Positions 1-10,869 of a stretch of DNA of 64,000 nucleotides are shown one piece after another. The stretch's first letter is position 1. Every line of letters begins with the position of its first letter. Where the stretch lies: contig NW_019174042.1 of assembly GCF_001642475.1 (NCBI RefSeq), forward strand, positions 1 to 64,000, in the 5' to 3' direction. Position numbers and translations under genes: made by a program. The notes under the pieces were generated by a model. It had not been told where the DNA came from and ran no database searches. It saw only the letters and a program-made list of their open reading frames with translations. This DNA comes from Fonsecaea monophora. Its lineage: Eukaryota; Ascomycota; Eurotiomycetes; Chaetothyriales; Herpotrichiellaceae.

Positions 1-29
1 CTCAACCACCAACTTCAAAACTCTCAGCT

Positions 30-677
30 ATGCTCATGGATGCGGCTCTGTCAATCCAGCGAGCAGTATGCCGTGGCCGGAAGGTTGAAGGTGGTGATGT
101 CCTTGATGGTTTGATAACGACCGACAGCTATGAAGGCTTCATCGGCGCATGTCTTCGCGAATTAAATGCCAGGGAGATGAGGAAGTTTCGGTCAGAGGCA
201 ATGGACGACAAAGATCTGATTAACATGACGGCTCGCCTGGCTAAAGTGTCGAATCACTTAGACCTTGACTTATTGGCCATATCATTTCTGCCATCGAGGG
301 TCTTGACTCTGCAGGAAAGGCCACACTTCCCACCCCAACCGATCCGTCCCGCCACTCTCTCAAATCGCCTCCACGTTGAAGCTGTGAGGGCCTACAGCGC
401 AGAGGCTTGGGTCGGCCCACCTCTCGCCAGATCTTGTACGTCGTCGATAAGTTCGGGTTACAAGTCTTTCAAGGCAACAGCGGTTGCGCATGGAATGGTT
501 GGATCTATGCAACCCCCAACGATTCCTCCAGTTCCAATGGTGAATTGGTCGGAGCTTATGAGCTTGAAGTTCCATGCTGGGACAGGTTTCCCTTCGACTC
601 ATATGACGAGTATTCCTTCTGTCATCTCAACCCGCGACTTTGAGTGTCACACCGTAGACGAAGATATCATCTTATGA
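30..677 (+). CDS. Hypothetical ORF at the left edge, gene model uncertain
   Basis: An open frame of 215 codons starts at an ATG at 30. I do not recognise the protein. The first ~110 residues look like ordinary coding sequence (a helical stretch with acidic and basic residues), whereas the later part is Ser/Pro-rich and less convincing. A second forward frame, 407-643, reads as a more protein-like aromatic sequence ending in a stop, so the true gene may be the 3' end of a longer gene entering from the left, with an intron near 300-430 joining the two frames. A possible acceptor (cag) lies at about 418-430. No function is assigned. Confidence 0.3.
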   Translation: MLMDAALSIQRAVCRGRKVEGGDVLDGLITTDSYEGFIGACLRELNAREMRKFRSEAMDDKDLINMTARLAKVSNHLDLDLLAISFLPSRVLTLQERPHFPPQPIRPATLSNRLHVEAVRAYSAEAWVGPPLARSCTSSISSGYKSFKATAVAHGMVGSMQPPTIPPVPMVNWSELMSLKFHAGTGFPSTHMTSIPSVISTRDFECHTVDEDIIL

Positions 678-1019
678 AACGTGGGATCATAGTGGGGAAC
701 GACGACTGACCAATGTTTTCATCGAGGGCTTGCTATGGGAGGATCGGACGATATGGTTCTGCAACACTTGGGGTTTGGACGGAGGGATTCAAAGGCGTCG
801 GGGTATTAAATTGATATAGTCATGACTGACAAGCTGGCAATGCTGATGGCAGTCATCGCGGAGGGTCTCCCCTTGGCGTGTCCATATTGATTTACGCGGT
901 CTTTTATACCGAGATGATCAATCACAGGTACGTTACACACGTGGAGAATCGCAATACCACCACTTTTAATAGTAAGATCCCTGAAAATCTATGACCCATT
1001 GAGTTGTATTCGACCCCCT
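678..1019. other. Intergenic stretch
   Basis: No gene is seen here. It separates the edge ORF (+) from the stop of the CMD-like gene (-) and would hold both 3' ends. Confidence 0.5.
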
Positions 1020-1610
1020 CTATGACCCCTCGGTAGGTATAGGGACGTTGAACCCGTTGAGGTTGACCGACACCAAAGCGTACAGCGATACGAGGAAGAT
1101 CAGCTCGGACAGCATCTTCTGGCCCAAGACACGAACGCCCTGGGCGTAGAGGTCGTCGGACAGCGGACCTCCCGACACCAGGGCTTTGGAGATGTCGTGC
1201 ACGAGCGTTTCGTCGGGCGAGAGACCTCCCTCAGGAATCTCGCCTCGCGCCAGGGCGGCGACCTGGTCCGGGTCGAAGTAGTGGCGCGACAGGCCCGAGT
1301 GGGCGTAGACCTCGTAGGCGGCGCGGTAGTGCGAGCCGACGGTCAGGATGGCGACCTGGCGCAGCGTCTCCGGCAGCGTCGCGGCCCGGAACATGACCTT
1401 GCTGAGGTGCCACATGGCGGCGCCGACGACGGGCTCGTGGATCCACGCGTTCCACGGGCCCAGCAGCGCGCCCGAGCTGTCCCGCGTGATGAACGACTGC
1501 TGCTGGTCGAGCGTCTTGACGATGTTGTCCACCACGTCGTCGTACAGCGCTCGCTGCGCCGGGTCCAGCTGCTCCGGCGGCACGGGCTGGAGGCGCATTC
1601 TAGATGTCAT
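1020..1610 (-). CDS. Carboxymuconolactone decarboxylase/AhpD-like protein
   Basis: Single-exon gene of 196 residues. The open frame extends further upstream, but that part is low-complexity (His/Thr-rich, over a GTGA repeat), so I place the start at 1610, where the sequence becomes family-like. The core around residues 70-115 (LPETLRQVAILTVGSHYRA, then a conserved H in YAHSGL) resembles fungal CMD/AhpD-fold proteins. These include decarboxylases and peroxidase-associated reductases. No CxxC pair typical of AhpD is visible, so a redox AhpD function is not supported; a small-molecule enzyme role is likelier. It lies on the same strand as the MDR reductase 1.3 kb upstream. The substrate is unknown. 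Confidence 0.8.
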   Translation of the reverse strand: MTSRMRLQPVPPEQLDPAQRALYDDVVDNIVKTLDQQQSFITRDSSGALLGPWNAWIHEPVVGAAMWHLSKVMFRAATLPETLRQVAILTVGSHYRAAYEVYAHSGLSRHYFDPDQVAALARGEIPEGGLSPDETLVHDISKALVSGGPLSDDLYAQGVRVLGQKMLSELIFLVSLYALVSVNLNGFNVPIPTEGS

Positions 1611-2941
1611 TTTTGGACTCCCTCTCTCTATTCTATATCTCACTCTGACTCGAGAAATGGAGCGAAGTGGGTATGATGCTGGTGAGTGAGTGAGTGAGTG
1701 AGTCGTAGTTTCTTGACCGGATGGAAGGTGTCTGGGGGGAAGGGGGGGTCGTATATGCGTGTGGTGTGCGTGCGTGCGTGCGTGTAGTATATATATCCCA
1801 CCCGTCGCAGCTCTGCAGTTGTTGAAACCCGATGTAACCCGCAGAAAATCACCTGTTGATGAGTTCAATGGGAACTACCAACACAACCAATCCTTCGCAC
1901 GCGGCCACCGACCATCGATCGCGCTTTGTTATGACGTCCTGTCCTTTCCTTCCCTTTTCCTTTCTGAGCCGCATTGCTTGTTCTTTTTTTTTCCCCTCCT
2001 CCTCAAAATGCCGTCGTTCTCCCGTCCTGATCGAATCCCCTCCAGTGTAAACCGGCGGAAGTATCCATCTTTGCTCGATATGGAAAACAGACATGGGGGT
2101 CCGCATTGGCTAACCCATCGAGCCGAGATTCTCACTCATGTAAGCAAGAGCACAATGCCTTTGTCATGGCGTTGTTACAGGCATGCAAGCAAGTGGTCCT
2201 TTTGCTTTTGCCCACGCGAAGGAGGGGAGGTGTGTGTGTGCGGTGTGGCGCCACCTGTTTCTTGTTTCCTGCAGCCGCAGCTGCCGGGAGATAATCGGCA
2301 TGTGCGAGATAGAAATGGAGATGGAGGGAGAGAGATACCGAGTAAATCAACCGACGACTCTTGTGTTCTCCATTTCTGTTCGTCGGTGGTGGTGCAATGA
2401 GGCTGTCTGTTGGCTGGGCTCGTTCGTCAAGGGATGATGCATGGGCAACGTCGTGGCGTGGCGCTAGGCGTTAAGAAGTGGAACCTCCCCCTTTGTACGA
2501 GGTACATTATATCCGTGGACCCGAGGCTAGGGTTTAAACTAATTAATAACAGCGCAGCCCGAGCCGGGAGAGACGTTGGTGGGTAATAGTTCCCAAAAGG
2601 GTGGAGGGGGTCCCCAGAGGAGAGAGGAGGCCCACTTTCTACTTTTCATCCCCCAGGTCACACACCCTCTACAAAGTGCAGAAGAGAGAGGTGTGGCGCG
2701 GATATGGGATGGGATGCGAGGATTGAATTGACTTGGAGTACTACTATGCGAGAGAACAAGGTTCTTCTCTTTCTCTGAGAAACAGATAGGGTGGGAGGGG
2801 AGACAAGAGGGTGGATTGGACTTGGTACTGTTTTGGACTATCAACATGAGGAGGAGCATATACACAGAGTAGTTTTCTTTTTCTTTGGATACGAACAAGT
2901 ATACAGGGAACTCAAGAAGACAGCAGACAACCCATGTAAAT
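1611..2941. other. Intergenic region with low-complexity tracts
   Basis: About 1.3 kb between two minus-strand genes, so it holds the promoter of the CMD-like gene and the 3' end of the MDR gene. It contains a GTGA microsatellite, a GCGT-rich tract near 1759-1790 and a T-run near 1984-1993. Several open frames overlap here on both strands, but none has family features. Confidence 0.5.
1682..1703. repeat. (GTGA)n microsatellite
   Basis: Five full GTGA units plus GT, directly upstream of the CMD-like start codon, probably in its 5' leader. Confidence 0.9.
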
Positions 2942-3988
2942 TCAGAATTTCAGCACGGCTTTGCCAAAGTTGCGCCCCGAGAACAGCGCCAGCAGCCCGT
3001 CAATGGCGTTGTCAATGCCCTCGCACTCCCACGTCACCACCTTGAATGTCCCGTCCTTGATCCACCGCTGCACCTTGGCCTGGTGCTCGGCGTGGTACTT
3101 GTCGCCGAAGCCGTGGTCGAAGACGACGAACCCGCGGACCGTGAGTCGCCGCCGCAGGATGAGGCTGTAGTTGTACAGGGGATACCGTTGGCCGGGAGTC
3201 GCGTTGTACTCGGAGATCAGGCCGCAGACGATGACGCGCCCGTGCTCCTTCATTGCGCCCAGCGCGGCCTCGAGATGCTCGCCGCCCACGTTCTCGTAGT
3301 CGATGTCAATGCCGTCGGGCGCCAATCGCTTCAGCGCGTCGGCAGGCCTCTCTTTCTTGTAGTTGAACCCGGCGTCGAAGCCGAGCTCGCGGATGATGAA
3401 ATCGAGCTTCTCGTCCGATCCCACGCTGCCAATCACCCTCAGCCCCTCGCGCTTGGCTAGCTGGCCGACCATGCTGCCCACAGAGCCGCTGGCGGCGGAG
3501 ATGAAGATTGTCTCACCCTTTTTGGGCTGTCCGATCTCGTAAAACGACGAGTATGCCGTCAGGCCCGACATGCCGAGGGCCCCCAGAAACACGCGGACGT
3601 CCTCCAGTCCCAGAGGATTCTCGAGGTGTTGGATCTTGTCGAGATCCGCACCGCTCACCGACACGTATTGCTGGATCGGGAGTTCCCCTATGATTTGATC
3701 CCCGGGCTGGTACTTGGGGTGGTTCGATCTGAGGACCCGCGCAATGCATTGGTTGAACAGCGGCTTGTTCAGCTCAAAGGCCGTCGCGTTGGACTTGATG
3801 TGCGCCGGGCGCATACGTCCCTTCATATAAGGATCGAAACTTGCATATTCTGCTTGTAACAGTACTCCCCCCGCCGGGGCAGGGGAGCTTGCATCGTAGT
3901 CGACAACTGTTTCAATTGTCAAGTCCTTACCTGCCACGGGGAGCCCCTCAGGGATTTGTCTGAAGACCATCGCCTTGTTAACCACCAT
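2942..3988 (-). CDS. Zinc-independent medium-chain dehydrogenase/reductase (leukotriene B4 12-hydroxydehydrogenase/PTGR-like)
   Basis: Single exon of 348 residues. The ATG at 3988 gives the usual family N-terminus (MVVNKAMVFRQIPEG); the open frame runs 70 codons further upstream without homology-like sequence. Members reduce C=C double bonds of alpha,beta-unsaturated ketones and aldehydes with NADPH. The nucleotide-binding turn AASGSVGSMVGQLAK is at about 165-179, and EYASFDPYMKGRM at about 47-59 is typical of the PTGR/CurA/YncB group. No zinc-binding GHE motif is present, as expected. A Rossmann fold with YENVGG follows. It is divergent from the aldehyde dehydrogenase at 4955, so the two may share control. 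The natural substrate cannot be read from the sequence. Confidence 0.9.
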   Translation of the reverse strand: MVVNKAMVFRQIPEGLPVAGKDLTIETVVDYDASSPAPAGGVLLQAEYASFDPYMKGRMRPAHIKSNATAFELNKPLFNQCIARVLRSNHPKYQPGDQIIGELPIQQYVSVSGADLDKIQHLENPLGLEDVRVFLGALGMSGLTAYSSFYEIGQPKKGETIFISAASGSVGSMVGQLAKREGLRVIGSVGSDEKLDFIIRELGFDAGFNYKKERPADALKRLAPDGIDIDYENVGGEHLEAALGAMKEHGRVIVCGLISEYNATPGQRYPLYNYSLILRRRLTVRGFVVFDHGFGDKYHAEHQAKVQRWIKDGTFKVVTWECEGIDNAIDGLLALFSGRNFGKAVLKF

Positions 3989-4954
3989 ATTCGCCGTTTG
4001 TTCGCCTGGCGTCTCTGATCGGTCCAGAAAATAAGAGGAGGCAGTCGTGAACTGCAGCAGACTCCAGGAAAAGAGCAAGGGAAAGGTGATTTGTGATCCT
4101 GATCTCGTCTCTGGGATGTGCAAGCGCCACAGCCAGCTGAGCTGGTAAGTCCTGCATCTTGTATAGCAAGGGGCTTGTTCATTTATCCTTGGAATCACGC
4201 CGCGGTCTCCATTACCACGCGTATCTCACCTCTATACTCACCTGATGAGTATCAGACTTGCGCCGCGGACATGGTGGTCCTCCTCCGGGAGCAAGAGACC
4301 ATACTCCCGACACGACGACTTAGTCATGGCCACATAGATTTCAAATGCTTTGGCCTCCCCCCAACAATGATCCAGAACTCAAGAAACGGCCCAAGTCGCA
4401 TGTGAAGTCGCCCTCCCAAATAGTTCCTTCGAGCCCAGGCTGTTGCTGATTGGCCCGTCGACCACATGTCCAGCCCCTCTCTAAAGCCGCAGCGAGGCCT
4501 AAAGATGCTCCGGTGGAGCCGTTTGGTTCCTCTGCGAGAAACACAGCATTAGTACATTGCTCTCCCGTTGCAACACTCCCATACCTCTGTGGTGTGCTAT
4601 CTAGATCGATCGACACGTCGTGTGCATTATCCATCGAGTTGCCTGACGTGACATCTCTGTTCCAGAGAAAATGACTCAGACTGTTTCATAGTGAAGGAGC
4701 TATTCGTAAGCAATCTCTTTAGGGTAGTGGTTCGGTGCATTGCGTGAGATGTTGTCGAACAAGTCCCATTCCCGTTGTGACATATATAGGATGGAAAGGT
4801 GTACACGCAGGAGAAGTGCTCTGCAGAGTACAGCAAGTCAGCAATAGAGAAAGTAAGACATTCACTGACTCCTCCCCTCTTGACAACTTATCCGCCCACA
4901 CATCGATATCTTCCGCCTCAAGACAGCCATTGAATCCTATCACCGCTCCACGAC
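3989..4954. promoter_or_regulatory. Divergent intergenic region, MDR reductase and SSADH-like gene
   Basis: 966 bp between two start codons pointing away from each other, so it must contain both promoters. I see no clear coding sequence and no certain binding site. Confidence 0.5.
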
Positions 4955-6349
4955 ATGGCTCACCATCATATCGCATACCAGACCGTCAACCCAGCCAATG
5001 GGCAATTGATCAAGGCCTTTACGGCGACAACGGATGAGCAAGTGTTTGCTGCCCTCGAGACAGCCCATGAGGTCTACCAGAAAGACTGGCGTCGCAGATC
5101 CGTGGCTGAGCGCGGTAAAATCATGGGCAAGGCTGCAGCCCTGATGCGCGAGCGCAAACAGGAGCTCGCGGAGCTCGCTGTGCTGGAGATGGGTAAAACC
5201 ATTGGCGGTATGCTCGGCGAGGTCGAGTTCTCGGCCGCTATCCTGGACTATTACGCCCAAAACGGAGAGAAGTTCTTGCAGACGGTCGACCTACCAGGCG
5301 TTCCTGGAGCGGTCATTGCCTCCGAGCCCATTGGGGTGATTCTCGCTATCGAGCCGTGGAACTTCCCTTACTATCAGGTCGCTCGTGTAGCTGGCCCTCA
5401 GATTGTCGCCGGAAACCCAGTCTTGCTCAAACATGCACAGAGTGTGCCGCAGTGCGCACTCGCCCTCGAGAAGCTGTTCATCGACGCCGGAGCACCAGCG
5501 GGTGTTTACACCAACCTATTCTGCTCAATTCCCCAAATCAACGCTCTTATTGCCGACTTCCGCATCCGCGGCGTAACCCTTACTGGCAGTGAACGCGCTG
5601 GCGCATCAGTGGCCGAGCAAGCCGGTCGTCATCTCAAAAAGGTCGTCCTAGAGTTGGGAGGTTCAGACCCACTGATTGTTTTGCAGGATGCACCGCTCGA
5701 TCAAGCCATCGAGGTCGCAGCTGCAGGTCGTATGATGTGTATGGGCCAAGCTTGTGCCTCGATCAAGCGATACATCATTGTGGGTAAGCAACAGGGTCAG
5801 GAGTTCCTCGGGGGTGTCAAGGCAAAGTTTGAAGCCATGAAAGCCGGTGACCCAATAGACCCAGCAACAACCCTGGGTCCTGTTGTCTCCGAGTCCGCCC
5901 TGGAGGGCCTCATTGGTCTCATTGGCGAGGCTAAAGCCGCTGGTGCCACGGTAGTGTTGGGTGGAAAGCGAATTGACCGCCCAGGCTACTATCTAGAGCC
6001 AACGCTTATCACGAATGTGTCTCGAGACAACCCACTGTTCATGAAGGAGGCCTTTGGCCCAGTGGCTACCCTGTACGTGGTCGACACCGAAGAGGAGGCC
6101 ATCGAACTCGCCAATGCTACAAAATTCGGCCTGGGTTCGTCGGTTTTCTCCAGCGATATCAAGCATGCAAAGGAAGTGGCGGGTCAGATCGAGGCTGGGA
6201 TGGTCTTCATCAACTCCGCTGTTAATTCTGGGCCGGGCGTGCCATTTGGTGGTGTGAAGAATTCTGGGTTTGGACGAGAGCTGAGCGAGCTCGGTATCCA
6301 GGAATTTTTGAACAAGAAGCTAATCCGTGTGCACGAGAGCTGGCTGTGA
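4955..6349 (+). CDS. Succinate-semialdehyde dehydrogenase, Sad/YneI type
   Basis: Single-exon aldehyde dehydrogenase of 464 residues, the short form without a mitochondrial presequence. It aligns by eye along its length with the Escherichia coli Sad (YneI) type. Landmarks are PWNFPYYQVAR near 135, VTLTGSERAG near 208, the general-base Glu in LELGGSDP (E233) and the catalytic Cys in MGQACASIKR (C267). The C-terminus has PFGGVKNSGFGREL. It would oxidise succinate semialdehyde (or a similar aldehyde) to the acid with NAD(P)+, the last step of the GABA shunt. The GABA transaminase gene is in the same window at 40681, but too far for operon-like control. Another short-chain semialdehyde is possible as substrate. 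Confidence 0.88.
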   Translation: MAHHHIAYQTVNPANGQLIKAFTATTDEQVFAALETAHEVYQKDWRRRSVAERGKIMGKAAALMRERKQELAELAVLEMGKTIGGMLGEVEFSAAILDYYAQNGEKFLQTVDLPGVPGAVIASEPIGVILAIEPWNFPYYQVARVAGPQIVAGNPVLLKHAQSVPQCALALEKLFIDAGAPAGVYTNLFCSIPQINALIADFRIRGVTLTGSERAGASVAEQAGRHLKKVVLELGGSDPLIVLQDAPLDQAIEVAAAGRMMCMGQACASIKRYIIVGKQQGQEFLGGVKAKFEAMKAGDPIDPATTLGPVVSESALEGLIGLIGEAKAAGATVVLGGKRIDRPGYYLEPTLITNVSRDNPLFMKEAFGPVATLYVVDTEEEAIELANATKFGLGSSVFSSDIKHAKEVAGQIEAGMVFINSAVNSGPGVPFGGVKNSGFGRELSELGIQEFLNKKLIRVHESWL

Positions 6350-6935
6350 GCATACAAGACTTCTCGTGTCGAAAGCCTTGCTGTTTTGAAGGGATAGGGA
6401 GGATATAGCAGTAATTCAATCACAACAAATTCTATATTTGATAGTCAGACACGTCAATTTTCCCAGAATGATTCAATAGTAATCGAGTACTGCTACATGT
6501 GCCGTAAGATGAGGAGTTTGAGTGTGATCGCATCCTAGATGGACATCCCTCCACCACTCTGGTCAATATTAGGCGACATTGTCTGTGAATTCTGGGTCAA
6601 ACAACTCATAAGAGCGGGGAGTTCACCGGCTTGCAACCACTTTGCACAGATATACCTGATACAGTTGAAGCGACTCGCTCGTCCGAGAAGTGGAACCATG
6701 GGTTGGAGACAGACATCTGTGTTTGACTGATAGCGAAGCAGGTTGGTTGAACGAGGCTGCGGCAAGGCTGAGAAATTGCATATCAGCACCTTTGCTCCGC
6801 CGTGTTAAAGTGCAACGCGTGACGCGCTTTGACGCGTTCCTGCGCCCGCGGCACCAATTCTCCTTGTAAGGAGATACTTCTACCCTGTAGGCTTGTAAGT
6901 CACCCCTTCAACCACAAACACCCCTCACCACAACA
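6350..6935. other. Intergenic region upstream of MCM6
   Basis: 586 bp between tandem plus-strand genes. It contains the MCB-type boxes listed separately; otherwise nothing is seen. Confidence 0.6.
6811..6840 (+). promoter_or_regulatory. Cluster of MCB-type (ACGCGT) boxes
   Basis: ACGCGT occurs at 6815-6820 and 6832-6837, with a near match (ACGCGC) between them at 6822-6827, about 100-120 bp before the MCM6 start codon. ACGCGT is the MluI cell-cycle box bound by MBF in yeasts and controls G1/S genes including MCM genes. Presence is seen; function here is inferred. Confidence 0.65.
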
Positions 6936-9900
6936 ATGGCGACTCTAGTGGACTCAATCCTGAATTCAGACGCCTTTGGCGCAACACCGTCCTCACCTAG
7001 ACGAGCTCAGAATGGCATTCCATCCTCTTCAAGACCGCAGCCCCTGCTCTCCGAGAGCAATGGCATCCCCTCCGAAGCCGATGTCTTCCCAGACGATGAA
7101 GTTGTCGGCGCAGCGCGCGGCAGACCACGGAATCCTTTAGATCGCAACGTATCACAGGTCACAGATAAGGCGGGTGAAAAAGTACAACAAGCCTTTGAAG
7201 ATTTTCTCGAGTCGCACGTCGAAGAACCCTCCGCGTCGGGAGCCCCTCCTTCGAGCGAACTGAGAACAGACAAATACTACATTAATCAGATACATGGCTT
7301 GCGAGAGTTCCAGCTCTCGACGCTTTACGTGGATTTTCGTCATCTGCTATCGTATAAAGAAGGCCCTATTCTAGCAGATGCAATCGCAAACCAATTCTAT
7401 CGCTTCCATCCATTTCTTCTCAGGGGGTTGCACAATCTCCTGGCCAAATATGAGCCAATATATTTCAAAGATCATCGTCAGATGACCAGCAATGCTTCAC
7501 AAGCGGGCACCTCAATGGCAGGCAATGCGACTAGCGAGGGGAGCACTCAGGGTGACAAACCACTGAATCCACAGACGGACAAACTCTTCGCCCTGGCATT
7601 TTACAACCTTCCCCTTGTATCCCGGGTACGGCAACTGCGCACAGATCAGATCGGAAGACTGCTTTCTATCTCGGGCACTGTGACGAGAACATCAGAAGTT
7701 CGTCCTGAGTTGGCCCTCGGAACATTTATCTGCGAAGCATGCAACACAACCGTCCCCAATGTTGAGCAAACGTTCAAATATACAGAACCCACAGTGTGCC
7801 CCAACCTCACTTGTGGCAACAAGATTGCATGGCGATTGGACATTCGGAACAGCACATTTGTGGACTGGCAGAAATGTCGAATCCAAGAAAACAGCTCTGA
7901 AATCCCAACCGGGAGCATGCCACGCACAATCGATGTCATCCTTCGAGGAGAGCAAGTCGAGCGCACGAAACCTGGTGAGAAGTGTATCTTCACAGGCACT
8001 CTGATCGTTGTGCCAGATGTCTCTCAGCTGGGAATTCCAGGTGTGAAACCAGAGGCATCCAAGGATAATCGGAATTTCCGTGGCGCCGATGCTGGTGGTG
8101 TAGGTGTTTCCGGCTTGAAAGCACTAGGAGTTCGAGATCTGACTTACCGCATGGCATTCCTGGCCGGGTTCTCGTGCCCCGATACCACGACAGCCGGCCA
8201 GTCCGCCAGTCAATTGAATGGTCAATCGACCAACATCCTGAACTCCCTACACCAAACTGATCTGTTTGACCAGTATGACAGCGGTACCAAGGCTCAGGAG
8301 GCATACCTGGAAACTCTAACACAAGCCGAGATTGACGATCTGAAATATATGGTCCATTCCGACAAGATCTACAGTAGACTGGTTCAGAGTCTCGCTCCCA
8401 TGGTTTACGGCCATGAAATAGTCAAAAAGGGGCTACTGTTGCAACTGTTGGGCGGCGTGTCGAAAATGACACCAGAAGGAATGCCCTTGCGAGGTGATAT
8501 CAACATTTGCATTGTCGGCGACCCGTCAACGTCCAAATCTCAATTCCTCAAGTACATTGCGTCTTTCCTTCCCCGAGCAGTCTACACGTCAGGAAAAGCA
8601 TCCAGTGCAGCAGGTTTGACAGCCGCGGTGGTCAAAGATGAAGAGACCGGCGAACACACCATCGAAGCCGGCGCACTCATGCTCTCTGACTCGGGAACCT
8701 GCTGTATTGACGAATTTGACAAGATGGACTTGATCGACCAGGTTGCCATCCACGAAGCCATGGAACAGCAAACCATTTCAATCGCCAAAGCAGGCATTCA
8801 CGCGACATTGAATGCACGCACGAGTATTTTAGCAGCCGCAAACCCCATTGGCGGCCGCTATAATCGCAAGGCAACTCTCAGGGCAAATATCAACATGTCA
8901 GCGCCCATCATGTCTCGCTTCGATCTCTTCTTCATTATTCTCGATGAATGCAACGAGTCGGTAGACCGTCACTTAGCCGACCACATCGTCAATCTGCACA
9001 TGCTCAAAGATGATTTCGTGCAGCCTGAATTCTCCACTGAACAGCTTCAGCGGTACATCAGATTTGCGCGCACGTTCAAACCAATCTTCACCCCCAGTGC
9101 CAAGAAGCTCTTGGTAGAGAAATACAAAGAGCTGAGAGCGAACGATACGGGTGGTGTGGTTGGGAAGAACTCGTACAGAATCACTGTCAGACAATTGGAG
9201 AGTCTGATTAGATTGAGCGAAGCAATCGCCAAAGCGAATTGTGTGGAGGAAATAACGGAGGTTATGGTGTACGAGGCGTTTGATCTGCTTCGCCAGTCGA
9301 TCATCAGTGTCGAAAAGGACGATGTCGATGTCGAAGACGATGAAGAGGAGGTCCAGAATACGCAAGATGATGGAGAGCGCCAACGAGATGGCGATAGTCC
9401 CATGGCCAATGGCGACAATGACCAGCACGGTGAAGCCAGCACCCGAAATCACCGCTCATCTGCAACGCCTGCTGCGACTACACGGCCCACCACGAAAATC
9501 ACCTTTGAGAAATTCAACACCATTCAAACCATGCTAGCGACGCGGATACGTGATGAGGAAGATCGCACAGGCGAGGGTCCCGAGCGCGACGCATTGTTGT
9601 TGTGGTACTTGGAACAGATCGAAGACCAGTTGGCAAATGAGGAAGACGTGGAGCGCGAGAGAGGTCTGGCCAGGAAGGTCTTGAAGAAGATGGTCAAGGT
9701 ACGTGATGAGTTCCTCTTTTGATTTGCACTTGCGTCAACACCATGGCCTGTTCTGGTCGGGTTTCTTGCTACGTTTCTGGAACTTGTGACTGACTATTTG
9801 ACCTGTAGGATAACATCATCATTCCAATCCGTGGAGAAGGCCTTGTCGAAGGAGACGAGGACGGCGCCGGCGAGCCGTCGACAACAACAGCCCAAAGCCA

Positions 9901-9952
9901 GCGACTGACCTACGCCCTCCACCCGAACTGCGGCATCTTTGACGACGAATGA
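6936..9952 (+). CDS. mcm6: MCM6, subunit of the MCM2-7 replicative helicase
   Basis: Two exons, 6936-9698 and 9809-9952 (intron 9699-9808, GTACGT...CTGTAG, phase 0), giving 968 residues. MCM6 is part of the ring helicase that licenses origins and unwinds DNA. It has an N-terminal MCM domain with a zinc-binding set near 265-290 (CEAC, then two further Cys), Walker A GDPSTSKSQF near 528, Walker B CCIDEFDKMD near 589 and the arginine finger MSRFDLFF near 660. An acidic linker near 790-850 is followed by the winged-helix C-terminal domain. Reading on without splicing would end in VRDEFLF and lose the conserved tail DNIIIPIRG. MCM6 rather than another MCM is indicated by PRAVYTSGKASSAAGLTAAV, DECNESVD and the C-terminal domain. 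It sits under MCB-type boxes. Confidence 0.97.
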
Positions 9953-10869
9953 AATCGTGGATGATTTTTATGGTACCAGCAGATTGAAACCCGTCAATTA
10001 TGAGAGGCACGGATGTCGTGAATGATACAACTGAGGCAGGGGGAGAATTGGCTTACATGGGCACACGGGCATTCAGACGGAGAGTGGGATGCATGCTTGA
10101 CGAAATCGACCGATGGATGGATTGATTGTTTATGTACGAGTGAACGTGCCCTGGGCGTTACTGGCGTCCTGCAATACATGGCAGACAGACAAAGACAGAG
10201 AGACCTAAAATCAACGAATATTGGATCTACACTTCATTCCCGTTTGGCTCACGTTGTCACTGTGTCACTCTGTGTAGATATGACAAGATTTTGTGATAAA
10301 CGCATAAATGAATCATCGAAAGAAACCAACGAACCCCGTTCATTGGGTAGGTAAGTACGAGGTAGGTAGGTATGTTACTCAAACCTAGTGTTGGGGGTAA
10401 GTATGCCCTTTTTGATACAAACAGGTACCTAGGTAGATTGGTTTGGTTTGGTTTAATTTGTTATTGGACTCGACCATCGCAATCTCAATCTCAATCTCAA
10501 TCTCAATCCCAATCCCAATCCCAATCCCAATGGGACTGGGATGAGGATGCTGGATAATGCTGGATACTGAATGAAAACCTTGATGATTACACAGACAGAC
10601 ACAGACGATACCGACCGATCTGTCCGCCTCCCGTCCATGTCCATATCCATGTCCTTGTCCTTCCTTGCTAGATGCACGACGTGCTGGAATAATTGATCCA
10701 AAAACTCCTTTTTCCCCAGCACTGGGTGTGTTCGTACTCATACATATGCCGCTGCGGTCTGCCCATATCCTCCCTCCCTCGATGCCTGGAATATCACGTC
10801 CTGAAAAGCGTCGTGTTGCACCTGGAAAAGAAAAAAGGCGATTCCCCACCACTGCTTCAGGACAGCTCG
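9953..10869. other. Convergent intergenic region
   Basis: 917 bp between the 3' ends of MCM6 (+) and the Red1-like gene (-). It contains a hexanucleotide repeat and GGTAGG/TACCTAGGTA-like short motifs near 10345-10440. No gene is seen. Confidence 0.5.
10480..10531. repeat. (CAATCT/CAATCC)n hexanucleotide repeat
   Basis: Eight to nine hexamer units in two runs, first CAATCT and then CAATCC, suggesting one point mutation spread by unit expansion. It lies in non-coding sequence between two 3' ends. Confidence 0.9.

Noticed and set aside
1759..2400. 213-codon plus-strand frame
   Set aside because: Covers T-runs and microsatellite-like DNA; composition unlike the neighbouring genes.
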